The notes under the pieces are model-generated. The model saw nothing but the letters and a program-made list of their open reading frames with translations. It did not search any database and had not been told where the DNA came from. Shown one piece after another: positions 37,668 through 46,776 of a stretch of 64,000 nt of DNA (position 1 is the stretch's first letter; the number at the start of each line of letters is the position of its first letter). A program made the translations under genes and the position numbers. The stretch is from NCBI RefSeq assembly GCF_008711325.1, contig NZ_VXDB01000003.1:1-64000 (forward strand), given 5' to 3'. This stretch comes from Roseibium sediminis (GTDB lineage: Bacteria > Pseudomonadota > Alphaproteobacteria > Rhizobiales > Stappiaceae).

Positions 37668-38477
37668 TCACCCAAACACGGCCGTGACAAGATCAAGGAG
37701 CCCGCGTTTCACATCCTCATCATCTGTAAGCGGTTCAATCATTGTTGCTCGTATCGCCCGCTCAACGGACATGCCCTGAACAATCATGGTCGCGGCATAG
37801 ACAACCAACCGGGTCGACACACCCTCTTCGAGGTCCTGCCCCTTCAACGCTCTGAGCTTGTTGGCAAGGCGAACAAGCGAAGTCACACGGGAACTGTCCA
37901 ACCCGCTTTCACTCTCAACAATCTTGACTTCCAACTCTGGCGTGGGGAAGTCGAACTCGAGCGAAACAAACCTCTGCCGTGTCGACGGTTTCAACGTTTT
38001 CAGGATGTTCTGGTATCCGGGGTTGTAAGATGCCACCAGCATGAAGCCGTTTGCCGCAACCAGCTCCTCGCTTGTGCGATCGATTGGCAGGGTTCGCCGA
38101 TCATCGGTAAGCGGGTGAAGCACGACTGTGACATCCTTACGCGCCTCCACCACCTCATCGAGATAACAAATGGCTCCCTCGCGGACAGCCCTTGTCAGAG
38201 GTCCGTCCACCCAGACCGTTTCGCCCCCCTTGAGCAGATATCGACCGATGAGGTCGGCAGCTGACAAATCGTCATGACAAGCAACAGTGTAGAGCTTTCG
38301 TTCAAGTCTGGCTGCCATATGGGCAACAAAGCGGGTCTTGCCGCATCCGGTCGGCCCTTTCAGAAGCAATGGCAAGCCATTGTGATATGCACTTTCAAAT
38401 ATGCTGCACTCATCTGATTGAGGGAGGTAAAAAGGGGCGGCTTTCGCCCCTTTTCCCATGGAGATACTACCTTCCAT
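37668..38477 (-). CDS. norQ: AAA+ ATPase NorQ (MoxR/CbbQ family)
   Basis: 269 residues with Walker A at 41-48 (GPTGCGKT), Walker B AICYLDEVVEA, sensor region LVASYNPGYQ and a C-terminal helical lid. NorQ and NorD form a chaperone pair for nitric oxide reductase. GGAG precedes the ATG, 5 bases after the norB stop. Confidence 0.94.
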   Translation of the reverse strand: MEGSISMGKGAKAAPFYLPQSDECSIFESAYHNGLPLLLKGPTGCGKTRFVAHMAARLERKLYTVACHDDLSAADLIGRYLLKGGETVWVDGPLTRAVREGAICYLDEVVEARKDVTVVLHPLTDDRRTLPIDRTSEELVAANGFMLVASYNPGYQNILKTLKPSTRQRFVSLEFDFPTPELEVKIVESESGLDSSRVTSLVRLANKLRALKGQDLEEGVSTRLVVYAATMIVQGMSVERAIRATMIEPLTDDEDVKRGLLDLVTAVFG

Positions 38478-38482
38478 ATCTC

Positions 38483-39853
38483 TTACTCCGCCGGAACTTC
38501 AGCAGTTGATCCACGCTCAATGATCTCGCGGCGCGGGATCGCTATGGCATAGATGAAGATCAGGGCGCCAAGCACGACCGCGACGCCGGATCCGAAACGC
38601 ATCCAGTAGAAAACAGCCAGCTGATCCTGAACGTCCATGAAATACTCGCCAAGCACACGCTGCAGGTGCGTCTGGATGGTTCCGGCAAATGTCAGGACGA
38701 ATGTCATGAACGTCATGCCACCGGCCATCAGCCAGAAAGAGACCATGTTGAGCACCTGATTATAGGGATCCCGACCCCGCAACACGGGCATGGCATAACT
38801 GATGATGGCAAGGTTCAGGGATACATAGGCCCCGAAGAAGGCAAGGTGACCATGAGCTGCCGTGATCTGCGTGCCATGGGTGTAATAGTTGACCCCGTGT
38901 AACGTGTGCAGGAAACCCCAGACACCGGCACCAAAGAAGGCAAGGGTTGCACACCCGAGGGACCACAGGAGAGCTGCCTTGTTCGGATGATCCCGACGCC
39001 CCTTCCAGACCATGACAAAGGCGAAGGCCATCATGGCAAAGAACGGAATGACTTCCAGGGATGAGAAGATCGAGCCGATCCACTGCCAGTACCCCGGTGT
39101 GCCGATCCAGTAATAGTGGTGGCCGGTGCCAAGAATGCCTGAGAACAGGGCTGCAGCCACGATCACATAGAGCCATTTCTCGACGACTTCGCGGTCCACG
39201 CCTGTCAATTTCAGCATCAGATAGGCGAGAATTGATGCCATGATCAGTTCCCAGACGCCTTCCACCCACAGATGGACGATGTACCACCAGTACTGCTTGT
39301 CGAGAGCGATGTTTTCCGGGTTGTAGAAGCTGAAGAGGAAGAGAAGCGCTAGGCCCCAGAGACCAAGCAGCAAGATGTTCGTGATTGCCGTCTTCTTGCC
39401 TTTGAGCACCGTCATGGTGACGTTGTAAAGAAACAGAAGTGCGGCCACGACGATGCCGACTTTGACCCATTTGGGCTGTTCGATGAACTCACGTCCCTCT
39501 TTGCCAAGAAACCAGTTGCCCTCAAAGAGGTTGAAAACATAGGTCACCACCACACCAAGCGTGCCGACCACAAGGATCAGGAGCTGCAGATAGGCAATCT
39601 TGGTTGAGTGTATTTCCCGTTCGGCTTCTTCCGGAATGAGAAAATAGGCTGCGCCAAAGAACCCCAGCAGCAGCCAGACGATCAGGCTATTGGTGTGGAG
39701 CATTCGGATAATGTTGAAGGGAAGCAGTTCGGACAGGAAGTTCGGCGAGACATAGACCCAACCGGCCAATAGCCCGCCGAGTACCTGAACTGCAAACAAG
39801 GCCAGCGCTACGGAGAAATAGGCGATGGCGATCTTTTGAGATTGGTATTTCAT
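38483..39853 (-). CDS. norB: nitric oxide reductase large subunit NorB
   Basis: 456 residues, about 12 membrane segments. The conserved HLWVEGVWELIMASILAY motif contains the His and Glu residues specific to NorB, and TGHHYYWIG carries metal-ligand His. It is the heme b/non-heme iron subunit that couples two NO to N2O in the inner membrane. It lies 25 bases after norC. Confidence 0.96.
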   Translation of the reverse strand: MKYQSQKIAIAYFSVALALFAVQVLGGLLAGWVYVSPNFLSELLPFNIIRMLHTNSLIVWLLLGFFGAAYFLIPEEAEREIHSTKIAYLQLLILVVGTLGVVVTYVFNLFEGNWFLGKEGREFIEQPKWVKVGIVVAALLFLYNVTMTVLKGKKTAITNILLLGLWGLALLFLFSFYNPENIALDKQYWWYIVHLWVEGVWELIMASILAYLMLKLTGVDREVVEKWLYVIVAAALFSGILGTGHHYYWIGTPGYWQWIGSIFSSLEVIPFFAMMAFAFVMVWKGRRDHPNKAALLWSLGCATLAFFGAGVWGFLHTLHGVNYYTHGTQITAAHGHLAFFGAYVSLNLAIISYAMPVLRGRDPYNQVLNMVSFWLMAGGMTFMTFVLTFAGTIQTHLQRVLGEYFMDVQDQLAVFYWMRFGSGVAVVLGALIFIYAIAIPRREIIERGSTAEVPAE

Positions 39854-39878
39854 GTTCGAGCACCTTTAAGAATTACGA

Positions 39879-40331
39879 TCAACCAGCGTCATTCGGCGGC
39901 CAGTTCTGGGCGTCGATCTTGTCGGTCCAGATCAGGAAATTTGCCAAATCGCGGACTTGCTCATCTGTCAGATGGAACTGCGGCATTTGTCGTCGCCCCT
40001 CGACGCCGGTCGGTTGAGCATCCATCCATGCCTTCAAGGTGACGAAGGCTTCTTCCGGGTCGTCCAGCACGCCCCAGCGGGTCATCACATTGGCAAGCTC
40101 AGGCGCAAAATAGGCGCCCTCCCCCAGCAATGTGTGGCAATTGATGCAAGCCTTTTCTTCCCAGACTCTCTTTCCCGCAGCAACGCTTTCGGTAAGCGTC
40201 TCTTTGTCGGTCGAGACATTCACGATGTAGAGATGGCTGTGGATGGACAAGCCCAAGAAAATAAGAATGAAAAACAGTGACCCGCCGTAAAAGATATTAC
40301 GGGCCATGCTTTTGGTCATGACTTCGCGCAT
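39879..40331 (-). CDS. norC: nitric oxide reductase cytochrome c subunit NorC
   Basis: 150 residues. GGAAGGAG is placed seven bases before the ATG at 40331, deciding this start over the ATG five codons on. A single membrane anchor (about 13-32) is followed by the heme c site C62-IN-C65-H66 and a Met ligand near RRQMPQF. NorC passes electrons to NorB. A Dnr-type box lies 60 bases upstream. Confidence 0.95.
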   Translation of the reverse strand: MREVMTKSMARNIFYGGSLFFILIFLGLSIHSHLYIVNVSTDKETLTESVAAGKRVWEEKACINCHTLLGEGAYFAPELANVMTRWGVLDDPEEAFVTLKAWMDAQPTGVEGRRQMPQFHLTDEQVRDLANFLIWTDKIDAQNWPPNDAG

Positions 40332-40390
40332 CCCGCGCTCCTTCCCCGAGTTGATCTTGAGGAAGGTTGCCTCGACGGAAATTCAAATCC

Positions 40391-40404
40391 TTAACCAAAG
40401 TCAA
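40391..40404 (-). promoter_or_regulatory. Dnr/Fnr-type box upstream of norC
   Basis: TTAAC-CAAA-GTCAA on the plus strand, i.e. TTGAC-TTTG-GTTAA toward norC. It differs from the nirS box at one position, 60 bases from the norC start. Confidence 0.7.
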
Positions 40405-40619
40405 GCCGGACTGATTCTGGATAAATTTACGGAGCTTCCATGACCTGGTGCTTCGGACCGGCTGCACCTTTGACCATCTCGCTCACCGGCCGACCACTCG
40501 CAAAGAAGAGGACATGGTGCCCTAAAAAGTACCGCGTTTACCGAGCAACGGTTGGCGGCAAAGCTGCCGTCACATGTAAAAGTGTTTTGGAAACAGGTAA
40601 CCAGGATCACGGAAGAGAT
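40405..40619. other. intergenic sequence between norC and the element boundary
   Basis: About 215 bases with no convincing gene. A GGCGGC/GCTGCC imperfect hairpin near 40555-40572 is the only structure noted. Short open frames here lack ribosome sites. Confidence 0.4.
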
Positions 40620-40664
40620 TGGTGACCCCGACGCGATTCGAACGCGTGACCCTCAGATTAGGAA
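40620..40664 (-). repeat. left attachment core, matches the 3' end of a tRNA gene
   Basis: 45 bp, identical to 56859-56903. Read on the minus strand it has a perfect T-arm (ACGCG/CGCGT around TTCGAAT), a seven-base acceptor strand and a terminal ACCA, with CCT in anticodon position, hence probably tRNA-Arg(CCT). The sequence that should be the 5' half, to the right, does not form matching acceptor or anticodon stems, so this is not a complete tRNA gene. Confidence 0.8.
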
Positions 40665-40779
40665 TGAAGTTTTCTCAACAATACCAATTGCGCTACTTTA
40701 CGATTAATTACGATAATTCAATATCTTAGAAATTTTTCTTTACGACAAACTATTGACCTTTTCTCGCCTTTTCGATTAC

Positions 40780-40847
40780 ATCTGCTTACCCAGTGCTTAC
40801 CAGAATTTTCGGGTAAGCAGCCCGGATCGGGTCACCCAGTGTGACCC
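40780..40847. repeat. inverted and direct repeats before the integrase, probable recombinase arm sites
   Basis: GCTTACC occurs at 40784-40790 and 40795-40801 and inverted as GGTAAGC at 40812-40818. GGGTCAC-N5-GTGACCC follows at 40829-40847. The 22-bp stretch 40780-40801 recurs at 56780-56801 with one mismatch. Position inside the core and before the integrase gene suits arm-type binding sites and integrase autoregulation. Confidence 0.55.
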
Positions 40848-40980
40848 AATCGGGTGAAACCCTGATCGTTCGTCAGAAGTCGTCAGACTGTCAAAATCAC
40901 AAGTCTTTCGCCGGTGGCCAGCTGAACAATCAACTGTCACCGAACAGGAAAGCTGTATCCAGCCGTCAGGAGCCTGGAAC

Positions 40981-42294
40981 ATGCCGAGACTGTCAAAACG
41001 CAGAATTGATGCCGCCAAACCCGGCACCAAACGCCAGTTCCTTTGGGATGATACCTTGAAAGGGTTCGGACTGGTTATCCAGCCAACCGGGAAGAAGAAC
41101 TTCATCGTGCAATATCGCACGCTCGAAGGCCGCTCGCGTCGCTTGTCACTTGGCGCATATGGAGCGCTGACCCCGGACGAAGCCAAGACGCTGGCAACAA
41201 AAGCCCTGTCGCAGGTCAAGCAGGGGCTTGATCCGATGGCGGACCGACAGGCGACGCGCCAAGCCCCAACCATCAATGACATGATGGAGCGCTATATTGC
41301 CGAATATGTTGAACTGCATAACCGGCCAACAACGCAACGACACATAAAATGGATCTTTGAAAAGGTCATTCGGCCCAAGCTTGGACACCTGAAGGTTGCC
41401 AGCGTCAAGCGCAAGGACATTATCCGACTTCATACCAAGCTGGCCTCCACCCCAAGCAAGGCAAACCAGACACTCGCCTATCTTTCAAAGGCCTTCAATC
41501 TTGCAGAAATCTGGGAATGGCGTGAAGAGCAAACCAACCCGGTTCGTCTGGTCAAGCGCTACAAGGAAAACGAACGCGACCGATATCTGAGCAATGAGGA
41601 ATTGACCCGGTTGGGTCGTGTTCTGGACGAAGCGGAAACAATCGGACTGCCATGGATCATAAAGGTCAAAGGCAAGAACGCCCGTCACCTTGCCAAGAAT
41701 GCAGAAGATCGCCGCTCCCCTGTCAATCAGATGGCCATCAAGGCACTACGCCTTCTATTGATGACCGGGGCTCGGCTCAACGAAATCCTGAGCCTCGAAT
41801 GGCGGCATGTTGATTTTCATATGGGAACGATTGCGCTTCCCGGTCGAAAGGGGGACGGAAGAAAAGCCCACCCCGTTAGTTCGGCGGTAATGGACATACT
41901 TGCCAAATTGAACACGACGCGTTGCAGCCTTTATGTATTGCCGCGCGACAGCGACCCGGATCGCCATATTACCCGCGAAGTCATGGAATCCGTCTGGCAA
42001 CGAGTGCGCCACCATGCGGAAATTCCAGACGTTCGAATTCATGACCTACGACACACAGTCGGCACCTATGCCGCACAAGCAGGCGGCAACGCGTTTTTGA
42101 TCAGCCATCTTTTGAGACACAGCAACGTTGCCATCACCAACCGCTACGTATCGGCGGACTTTGACCCGATCCGACTTTTGTCCGAGTCAATCGGACAGCG
42201 GATATTGGAGGGGATGGGGAAATATCAGGGGATCAGCGGTCAGACCGAAATACAGCAAATCGAACACAGTGCGGCACCTCAACCAAACCGATGA
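40981..42294 (+). CDS. tyrosine recombinase integrase of the element
   Basis: 437 residues. An N-terminal DUF4102-type arm-binding region (RRIDAAKPGTKRQFLWDDTLKGFGLVI) is followed by a core-binding domain and a complete catalytic set: Arg265 (TGARLNEIL), His354 and Arg357 (HDLRH), His380 and nucleophile Tyr389 (NVAITNRYV). This P4-type integrase family inserts at tRNA 3' ends, matching the flanking repeats. It reads away from the left core 316 bases off. Confidence 0.93.
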   Translation: MPRLSKRRIDAAKPGTKRQFLWDDTLKGFGLVIQPTGKKNFIVQYRTLEGRSRRLSLGAYGALTPDEAKTLATKALSQVKQGLDPMADRQATRQAPTINDMMERYIAEYVELHNRPTTQRHIKWIFEKVIRPKLGHLKVASVKRKDIIRLHTKLASTPSKANQTLAYLSKAFNLAEIWEWREEQTNPVRLVKRYKENERDRYLSNEELTRLGRVLDEAETIGLPWIIKVKGKNARHLAKNAEDRRSPVNQMAIKALRLLLMTGARLNEILSLEWRHVDFHMGTIALPGRKGDGRKAHPVSSAVMDILAKLNTTRCSLYVLPRDSDPDRHITREVMESVWQRVRHHAEIPDVRIHDLRHTVGTYAAQAGGNAFLISHLLRHSNVAITNRYVSADFDPIRLLSESIGQRILEGMGKYQGISGQTEIQQIEHSAAPQPNR

Positions 42295-42373
42295 CACCCG
42301 GTTTCATTGCGATCACCAAATTTGGTAGAAACAAGAGGTATGCTCCTTGAAATAATTTTGACACTACCTCAGG

Positions 42374-43636
42374 TTGGTGTTTCGTGAGTTTTATTCGGCG
42401 TGTGCAGCCTTGTTAACGACATCCAGATTTTGTGCGACCGACCTCGATAAGGTTCAAGGGTGGGCATTCCAAAAGACTTTTGAGTTTCTCGTTCTCGACC
42501 ACCCTGAGGTTTGGCCCAAATGGCGAGAAGCCAAGCACAGCCTCCCAACAGTGGATCTCGACTTCGAGGGTATTAGCGGGTTGTTTCCGGGCGGAATTTG
42601 GCCCGCCCCGATTAACTTGGAAACCGCATTTATTGAGAACCCCAAACTCCAAATTGCGTCCAATTCTGAGGTTGCGCGAGCGGCACTTTTGGAGATTTTC
42701 AGCCGATACAACGACCTGATTGAACTATTTCGCGGCGGGTATCTGATTGCAAACAGGTTCGATCACGATGCTGGCAAAATAAAGTTGTTCACGCCAAGTT
42801 TTTGGGCCTCAGGAAAAATCCACGTTGAATTAAAAGATGGGCACATTTTTGAAGAATACTCTTATAAAAAAGCAAAATTTGAAAATATATCAGTAAGTAG
42901 AAGAAGATTCGATCTAGGATCATACCACAAAAAATCATTATCGGACGTTTTCAGGAACTTCGTGTTGTTCGACCGTTCACTGGCTGAACTCGAAGGAGTT
43001 ACTAATCATGAACCTGAATATTCCACGCGAGCTTACAAACCCGGTGTTTTTTGGGAGATCAATGGCGGATCGCTACTATGGTGGCCAATGTGGTTGAGAT
43101 ACGGTACCGGTCCGCTTCCAAACCACAAAAGCAGCAAATCAGAAAAATTTGACTTTCTGTTGTCGGACCTTCTGAACGTATTCTTGGCGCCTCTGGAAAA
43201 TGGGGAAGTCGTTGCAACGGGCCTAAACAATAGTGATCAGTTGATACCTATCCCCCCCACTTTCTGGACCTGTTCTGAGCTCTTTCTTCATGCGTCAAAC
43301 CATTCAATTGGTTGGCAAAATGATACTGACAATGATGGTGCACGCACAGAATTCCAAGTTCGATTTACTGATGTGGTGCTTAACGTAGACGACGGGGCAC
43401 TTAAGTCATCAATTGATTGCGTTCCCGATGAACGGCCAACAGCAATGAAAGCCTCCGACGCTGAAATTGAGCGACTGTTGACAGTACAGTTCGAAAATGA
43501 ATGGCGTAAGAAGGCCGATATTGTTGACGAAATTAACGATCAAACACGAGCAGGGAAACGTCGGATTGTAAGAGTGTGGGATTACCTCGTCAAAAAGTAC
43601 CCAAACCGAAGCAAGCCGGGGCCAAGGAAGAAATAG
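42374..43636 (+). CDS. uncharacterised island protein, 420 residues
   Basis: I do not recognise this protein. The start is a TTG (42374) or the next codon GTG; a stop lies shortly upstream in frame. It looks soluble, Trp/Phe-rich, without signal, membrane segment or a clear nucleotide or metal motif; the C-terminus is basic (PNRSKPGPRKK), as in nucleic-acid-binding proteins. Codon use in the middle (about 42840-42910) is strikingly A/T-rich. Its site right after the integrase is where islands often carry cargo or defence genes. Confidence 0.7.
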   Translation: MVFREFYSACAALLTTSRFCATDLDKVQGWAFQKTFEFLVLDHPEVWPKWREAKHSLPTVDLDFEGISGLFPGGIWPAPINLETAFIENPKLQIASNSEVARAALLEIFSRYNDLIELFRGGYLIANRFDHDAGKIKLFTPSFWASGKIHVELKDGHIFEEYSYKKAKFENISVSRRRFDLGSYHKKSLSDVFRNFVLFDRSLAELEGVTNHEPEYSTRAYKPGVFWEINGGSLLWWPMWLRYGTGPLPNHKSSKSEKFDFLLSDLLNVFLAPLENGEVVATGLNNSDQLIPIPPTFWTCSELFLHASNHSIGWQNDTDNDGARTEFQVRFTDVVLNVDDGALKSSIDCVPDERPTAMKASDAEIERLLTVQFENEWRKKADIVDEINDQTRAGKRRIVRVWDYLVKKYPNRSKPGPRKK

Positions 43637-43805
43637 AAGGCACCCATTCCTCTACCTCTGGCTGACTCATACTGTAGCGAATAAAATTTTTCATTATTAT
43701 TCATAGACTTAATTCAAATCACCTCACCAATAATTCGTTGCACCTATTTATTTCGGCTTCCTCGAATCAACCTCTGACCGTCGCATATGAAAGGGAGCGA
43801 TGGTT
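43637..43805. other. A/T-rich intergenic region before the excisionase-like gene
   Basis: About 170 bases, strongly A/T-rich in the first half (AAAATTTTTCATTATTATTC); a likely promoter zone for the replication module, though no confident -35/-10 pair can be chosen. Confidence 0.35.
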
Positions 43806-44027
43806 ATGGAAGTCATCTTTAGAGAACTGGATCGTAAAAGAAGCCTATGTGAAAAACTTGCGGGCCCATACATCGGCATTTCACCAAGAACTCTGCAGGC
43901 ATGGCGGGTTCAAGGAAAGGGCCCAGCATTCCTGAAGCTTGGTCGCGCAGTCCGATATCGTATTTGCGATTTGGACGACTGGTTAGAGGCCAATATGCGC
44001 AACTCCACCAGTCAAGGCGAGGCATGA
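43806..44027 (+). CDS. AlpA/excisionase-type helix-turn-helix protein
   Basis: 73 residues from the ATG at 43806, eight bases after GGGAG; an ATG at 43800 is too close to that site. A MerR-like winged HTH is visible: YIGISPRTLQAWRVQGKGPAFLKLG followed by VRYRICDLDDWLEA. Such proteins act as recombination directionality factors or activators in integrative elements. It leads the replication module. Confidence 0.8.
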   Translation: MEVIFRELDRKRSLCEKLAGPYIGISPRTLQAWRVQGKGPAFLKLGRAVRYRICDLDDWLEANMRNSTSQGEA

Positions 44028-44031
44028 GAAT

Positions 44032-44253
44032 ATGCCTCAAATACTGGAAAGCGAAAAAGACGCACTCATTCGACTCATTCAGATCGCAACAATTCTAAGT
44101 GGAAGGAAGCCCCCATCCGCTTCGACGGCCCTCGCGATGCTGGCAGAGAGTAAATCCGTCGATGTCAGTTTGCTTCCGATCAACCCCGAGCCGGGATTGG
44201 ATTCGGTAGTCATCCTGAACTTCGAACTGAAGGAAGCTCGCCCATGCCGGTAG
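44032..44253 (+). CDS. small uncharacterised protein of the island replication module
   Basis: 73 residues, no recognised domain; a helical N-terminus (ESEKDALIRLIQIATIL) and a conserved-looking acidic C-terminal half. It starts 4 bases after the AlpA-like gene and overlaps the next gene by 10 bases, supporting a real gene in the same transcript. Confidence 0.5.
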   Translation: MPQILESEKDALIRLIQIATILSGRKPPSASTALAMLAESKSVDVSLLPINPEPGLDSVVILNFELKEARPCR

Positions 44254-44558
44254 GTCCTTCAATCAACTTTGGCCGGGTTGCCAAGACAGCACAGCTGCAT
44301 TCCGACAGTCTGTGCCGCCGCTGGCTTCCCGACGGCCACCAAGAAGGCAGGGAGTGGGTGGCACGCAACCCACGCCGGGCCGATCACAGTGCGGGTAGTT
44401 TCAAGGTGAACCTCTCAACAGGACGTTGGGGGGACTTTGCAACGGGCGACAGGGGCGGCGATCTTGTCGCCCTTGCAGCCTACCTGTTTGACTTGTCGCA
44501 AAAGGAAGCCGCGCTTCGAATTGCTGACATGCTGAGGATCAACGCTTATGACGATTGA
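44244..44558 (+). CDS. primase-associated N-terminal domain protein
   Basis: 104 residues. The stretch WVARNPRRADHSAGSFKVNL then GRWGDFATGDRGGDLVALAAYL resembles the N-terminal part of phage and plasmid primases, but the zinc-binding Cys/His set is not evident. It overlaps the primase/helicase gene by 11 bases, so it could be a split-off domain of that protein working as a partner. Confidence 0.65.
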   Translation: MPVGPSINFGRVAKTAQLHSDSLCRRWLPDGHQEGREWVARNPRRADHSAGSFKVNLSTGRWGDFATGDRGGDLVALAAYLFDLSQKEAALRIADMLRINAYDD

Positions 44559-46689
44559 TCCTTTTGCCCCTGTCGCCAACCCTGCACCAACCGACACCAA
44601 AAAAGCGAACCGGCGCTGCATTGTGCCGGTTCCCCAAAACGCCCCAAAGGCACCGACTACCCATCCGAAACTCGGAGCGCCTTCCAAGACTTGGACCTAT
44701 TTGGATGGATGCGGGCAACTCCTTGGTTACGTCTTCCGGTTTGATCTTCCCAATGGCGAGAAGAGCTTTCGTCCTCTTTGCCTGTTTGAAGAACCCGGTA
44801 TGCTGTGCTGGCGCTGGCAGTCCTGGACGGATCAAAGGCCGCTTTACGGTCTGGATCGTTTAGCGAAAAATCCCAACGCGCCGATTGTAATGACAGAAGG
44901 CGAGAAGGCGACGGATGCCGCGCAAGCTCTGCTTCCCGGCCATGTCTGCATAACGTCGCCCGGCGGCTCGAACGGAACCACCAAAGTTGACTTCTCCCCT
45001 CTGAAGGGGCGCACCGTGATCATCTGGCCGGATGCGGATGAAGCAGGCCAGAAATACGCGGACGCTGCCCGAACATGTTTGGAAGAAGTTGGAGCAAAGG
45101 CCGTTTCTGTTGTTGCTCTCCCCTCTGACGTTCCCAATGGTTGGGATGCCGCAGATGCTTTGGAGGCTGGCTGGACCACAGAACAGGCCGCTGACTTTGT
45201 TCGCCAAGGGGAAGAAATACAAACCCATAAGCGGAAACAAGCCAACAGCTCAGCTGGAAAAACTCCACGACCCAAGCCCAAGAAACGCGGGTCAATCCTG
45301 GATGCCGCAAAAGGCGCGGAATTTTGGTATTCGCCTCAAAAACAGGTCTTTGCCACAGTGCCGGTCAACGGGCATTCAGAACACTGGCCGCTGGAGAGCA
45401 AGAACTTCAAGCGCTGGTTTTCGGCAAGAATTCACGAACAATTCGTTCACGTTCCTTCTGGGCAATCAATCGCAGATGCCTTGCGCATTCTTGAAGTCAG
45501 GGCGTTTGAAGAAGGCCGTTGTTTACAGCCTTTCATCAGAACCGGCTGGGATGGCGAGGCATGCTGGCTGGACCTTGCCGACGATGCCTGGCGTGCTGTT
45601 CGCATCACTCGGCATGGCTGGGAAGTCATGGAAAATCCGCCAGTGAAGTTCCTTCGCACCGAAACAATGGAGCAATTTCCAGACCCGATAAAGGCCGAGC
45701 TGATCGAAGAGCTTCGGCCCTTTGTGAACGCCAGCGATGACGACTACAAACTGATTGTTGCCTGGCTTGTTGCGTGTCTTTTCGGACGAGCAAGAAATTA
45801 TCCTGTTCTGGCACTCGGCGGAGAGCAAGGCAGCGGCAAATCCACCATGGCCCGATTGCTTCGCAGCCTGACTGATCCCTGCCACGTTTCAAACCTGTCA
45901 ACGCCAAAAGACGAGAGGGACCTTATCGTGATGGCGATAAGCAGCCATGTGCTTTCCTTTGACAACGTCTCAAAGGTCGAAAATTGGTTCTCGGATGCGA
46001 TTTGCCGTCTCGCGACCGGGGCCGGGTTCATCACCCGCAAGCTTCATTCCGATGGCGATCCATTCTGGTTCCAAGGGTCACGACCCGTTCTCTTGAACGG
46101 CATACCCAGTCTGACAGAACGGGCGGACCTCGCCGAACGTTCCCTAACCGTTCGTCTTTTGAAAATCGACGAAACGTCGCGGCAATCGGAAGACGAATTC
46201 TGGAAGGCATGGGAACTGGCAAAGCCGGGTATCCTTGGCGCACTTCTTGATGCCGTTTCGGCAGCGTTACGACACTGGGAAACCGTGGAGTTGAAGGAAA
46301 AACCGCGAATGGCAGACTTCGCCCATATGATGACAGCTGCAGAGCCCGGCCTTGGGTGGGAAACGGGGGAATTCATGGCGGCTTATACCGCCAACAGGCA
46401 GGCAACCACCGAAGCCGTTTTTGAATCTGATCCGGTCGCCGTCGCAATCCAGAAATTCATTCAGGACGAGCACCCGACCAACGGATGGGAAGGAACCGCA
46501 ACCGAACTTCTGGGGCACCTGAACCGGATTGTTTCTGAAGACATCCGCCGTTCCCGCTTCTGGCCAGCCAAACCAAACGCGCTCGGAAATGCTATTGACC
46601 GCGCAGCGCCACTCTTGAGGCACAGGGGAATTCATATGACAAAGCGATCAACAGGAGCGCAGCGGTTGATTATCCTGTCAGTGGCATGA
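44548..46689 (+). CDS. primase/helicase of the element (Toprim plus P-loop)
   Basis: 713 residues. A Toprim-like domain (about residues 110-235: IVMTEGEKATDAAQA, VIIWPDADEAGQKYA) is followed by an ATPase domain with Walker A GGEQGSGKST near residue 425 and a Walker-B-like LSFDNVS. Together they form a replication protein of the satellite-phage/plasmid type that primes and unwinds element DNA. It suggests autonomous replication after excision. No origin was identified. Confidence 0.85.
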   Translation: MTIDPFAPVANPAPTDTKKANRRCIVPVPQNAPKAPTTHPKLGAPSKTWTYLDGCGQLLGYVFRFDLPNGEKSFRPLCLFEEPGMLCWRWQSWTDQRPLYGLDRLAKNPNAPIVMTEGEKATDAAQALLPGHVCITSPGGSNGTTKVDFSPLKGRTVIIWPDADEAGQKYADAARTCLEEVGAKAVSVVALPSDVPNGWDAADALEAGWTTEQAADFVRQGEEIQTHKRKQANSSAGKTPRPKPKKRGSILDAAKGAEFWYSPQKQVFATVPVNGHSEHWPLESKNFKRWFSARIHEQFVHVPSGQSIADALRILEVRAFEEGRCLQPFIRTGWDGEACWLDLADDAWRAVRITRHGWEVMENPPVKFLRTETMEQFPDPIKAELIEELRPFVNASDDDYKLIVAWLVACLFGRARNYPVLALGGEQGSGKSTMARLLRSLTDPCHVSNLSTPKDERDLIVMAISSHVLSFDNVSKVENWFSDAICRLATGAGFITRKLHSDGDPFWFQGSRPVLLNGIPSLTERADLAERSLTVRLLKIDETSRQSEDEFWKAWELAKPGILGALLDAVSAALRHWETVELKEKPRMADFAHMMTAAEPGLGWETGEFMAAYTANRQATTEAVFESDPVAVAIQKFIQDEHPTNGWEGTATELLGHLNRIVSEDIRRSRFWPAKPNALGNAIDRAAPLLRHRGIHMTKRSTGAQRLIILSVA

Positions 46690-46776
46690 ATTGCGGGGAC
46701 ATCCCTCAAGGCCTTTTGCTTGAGAGCGCCCAACTGGCGACGCTAGGAGGAGTATTAAAAACGAGATTCGCACCTC

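Noticed and set aside
40401..40610. Short open frame between norC and the element
   Set aside because: No ribosome site, no recognisable family, and it overlaps the region of the norC promoter box.
40620..40705. A whole tRNA gene at the left core, because a D-arm-like GTAGCGCAATTGGTA lies on the minus strand
   Set aside because: The segment between it and the anticodon is too long, the anticodon stem does not pair fully and the 5' acceptor strand is absent; it is at most a pseudo-tRNA.
46705..46724. CTCAAG/CTTGAG hairpin as an intrinsic terminator after the primase gene
   Set aside because: The stem is short and no T-tract follows; mentioned only as a separator.
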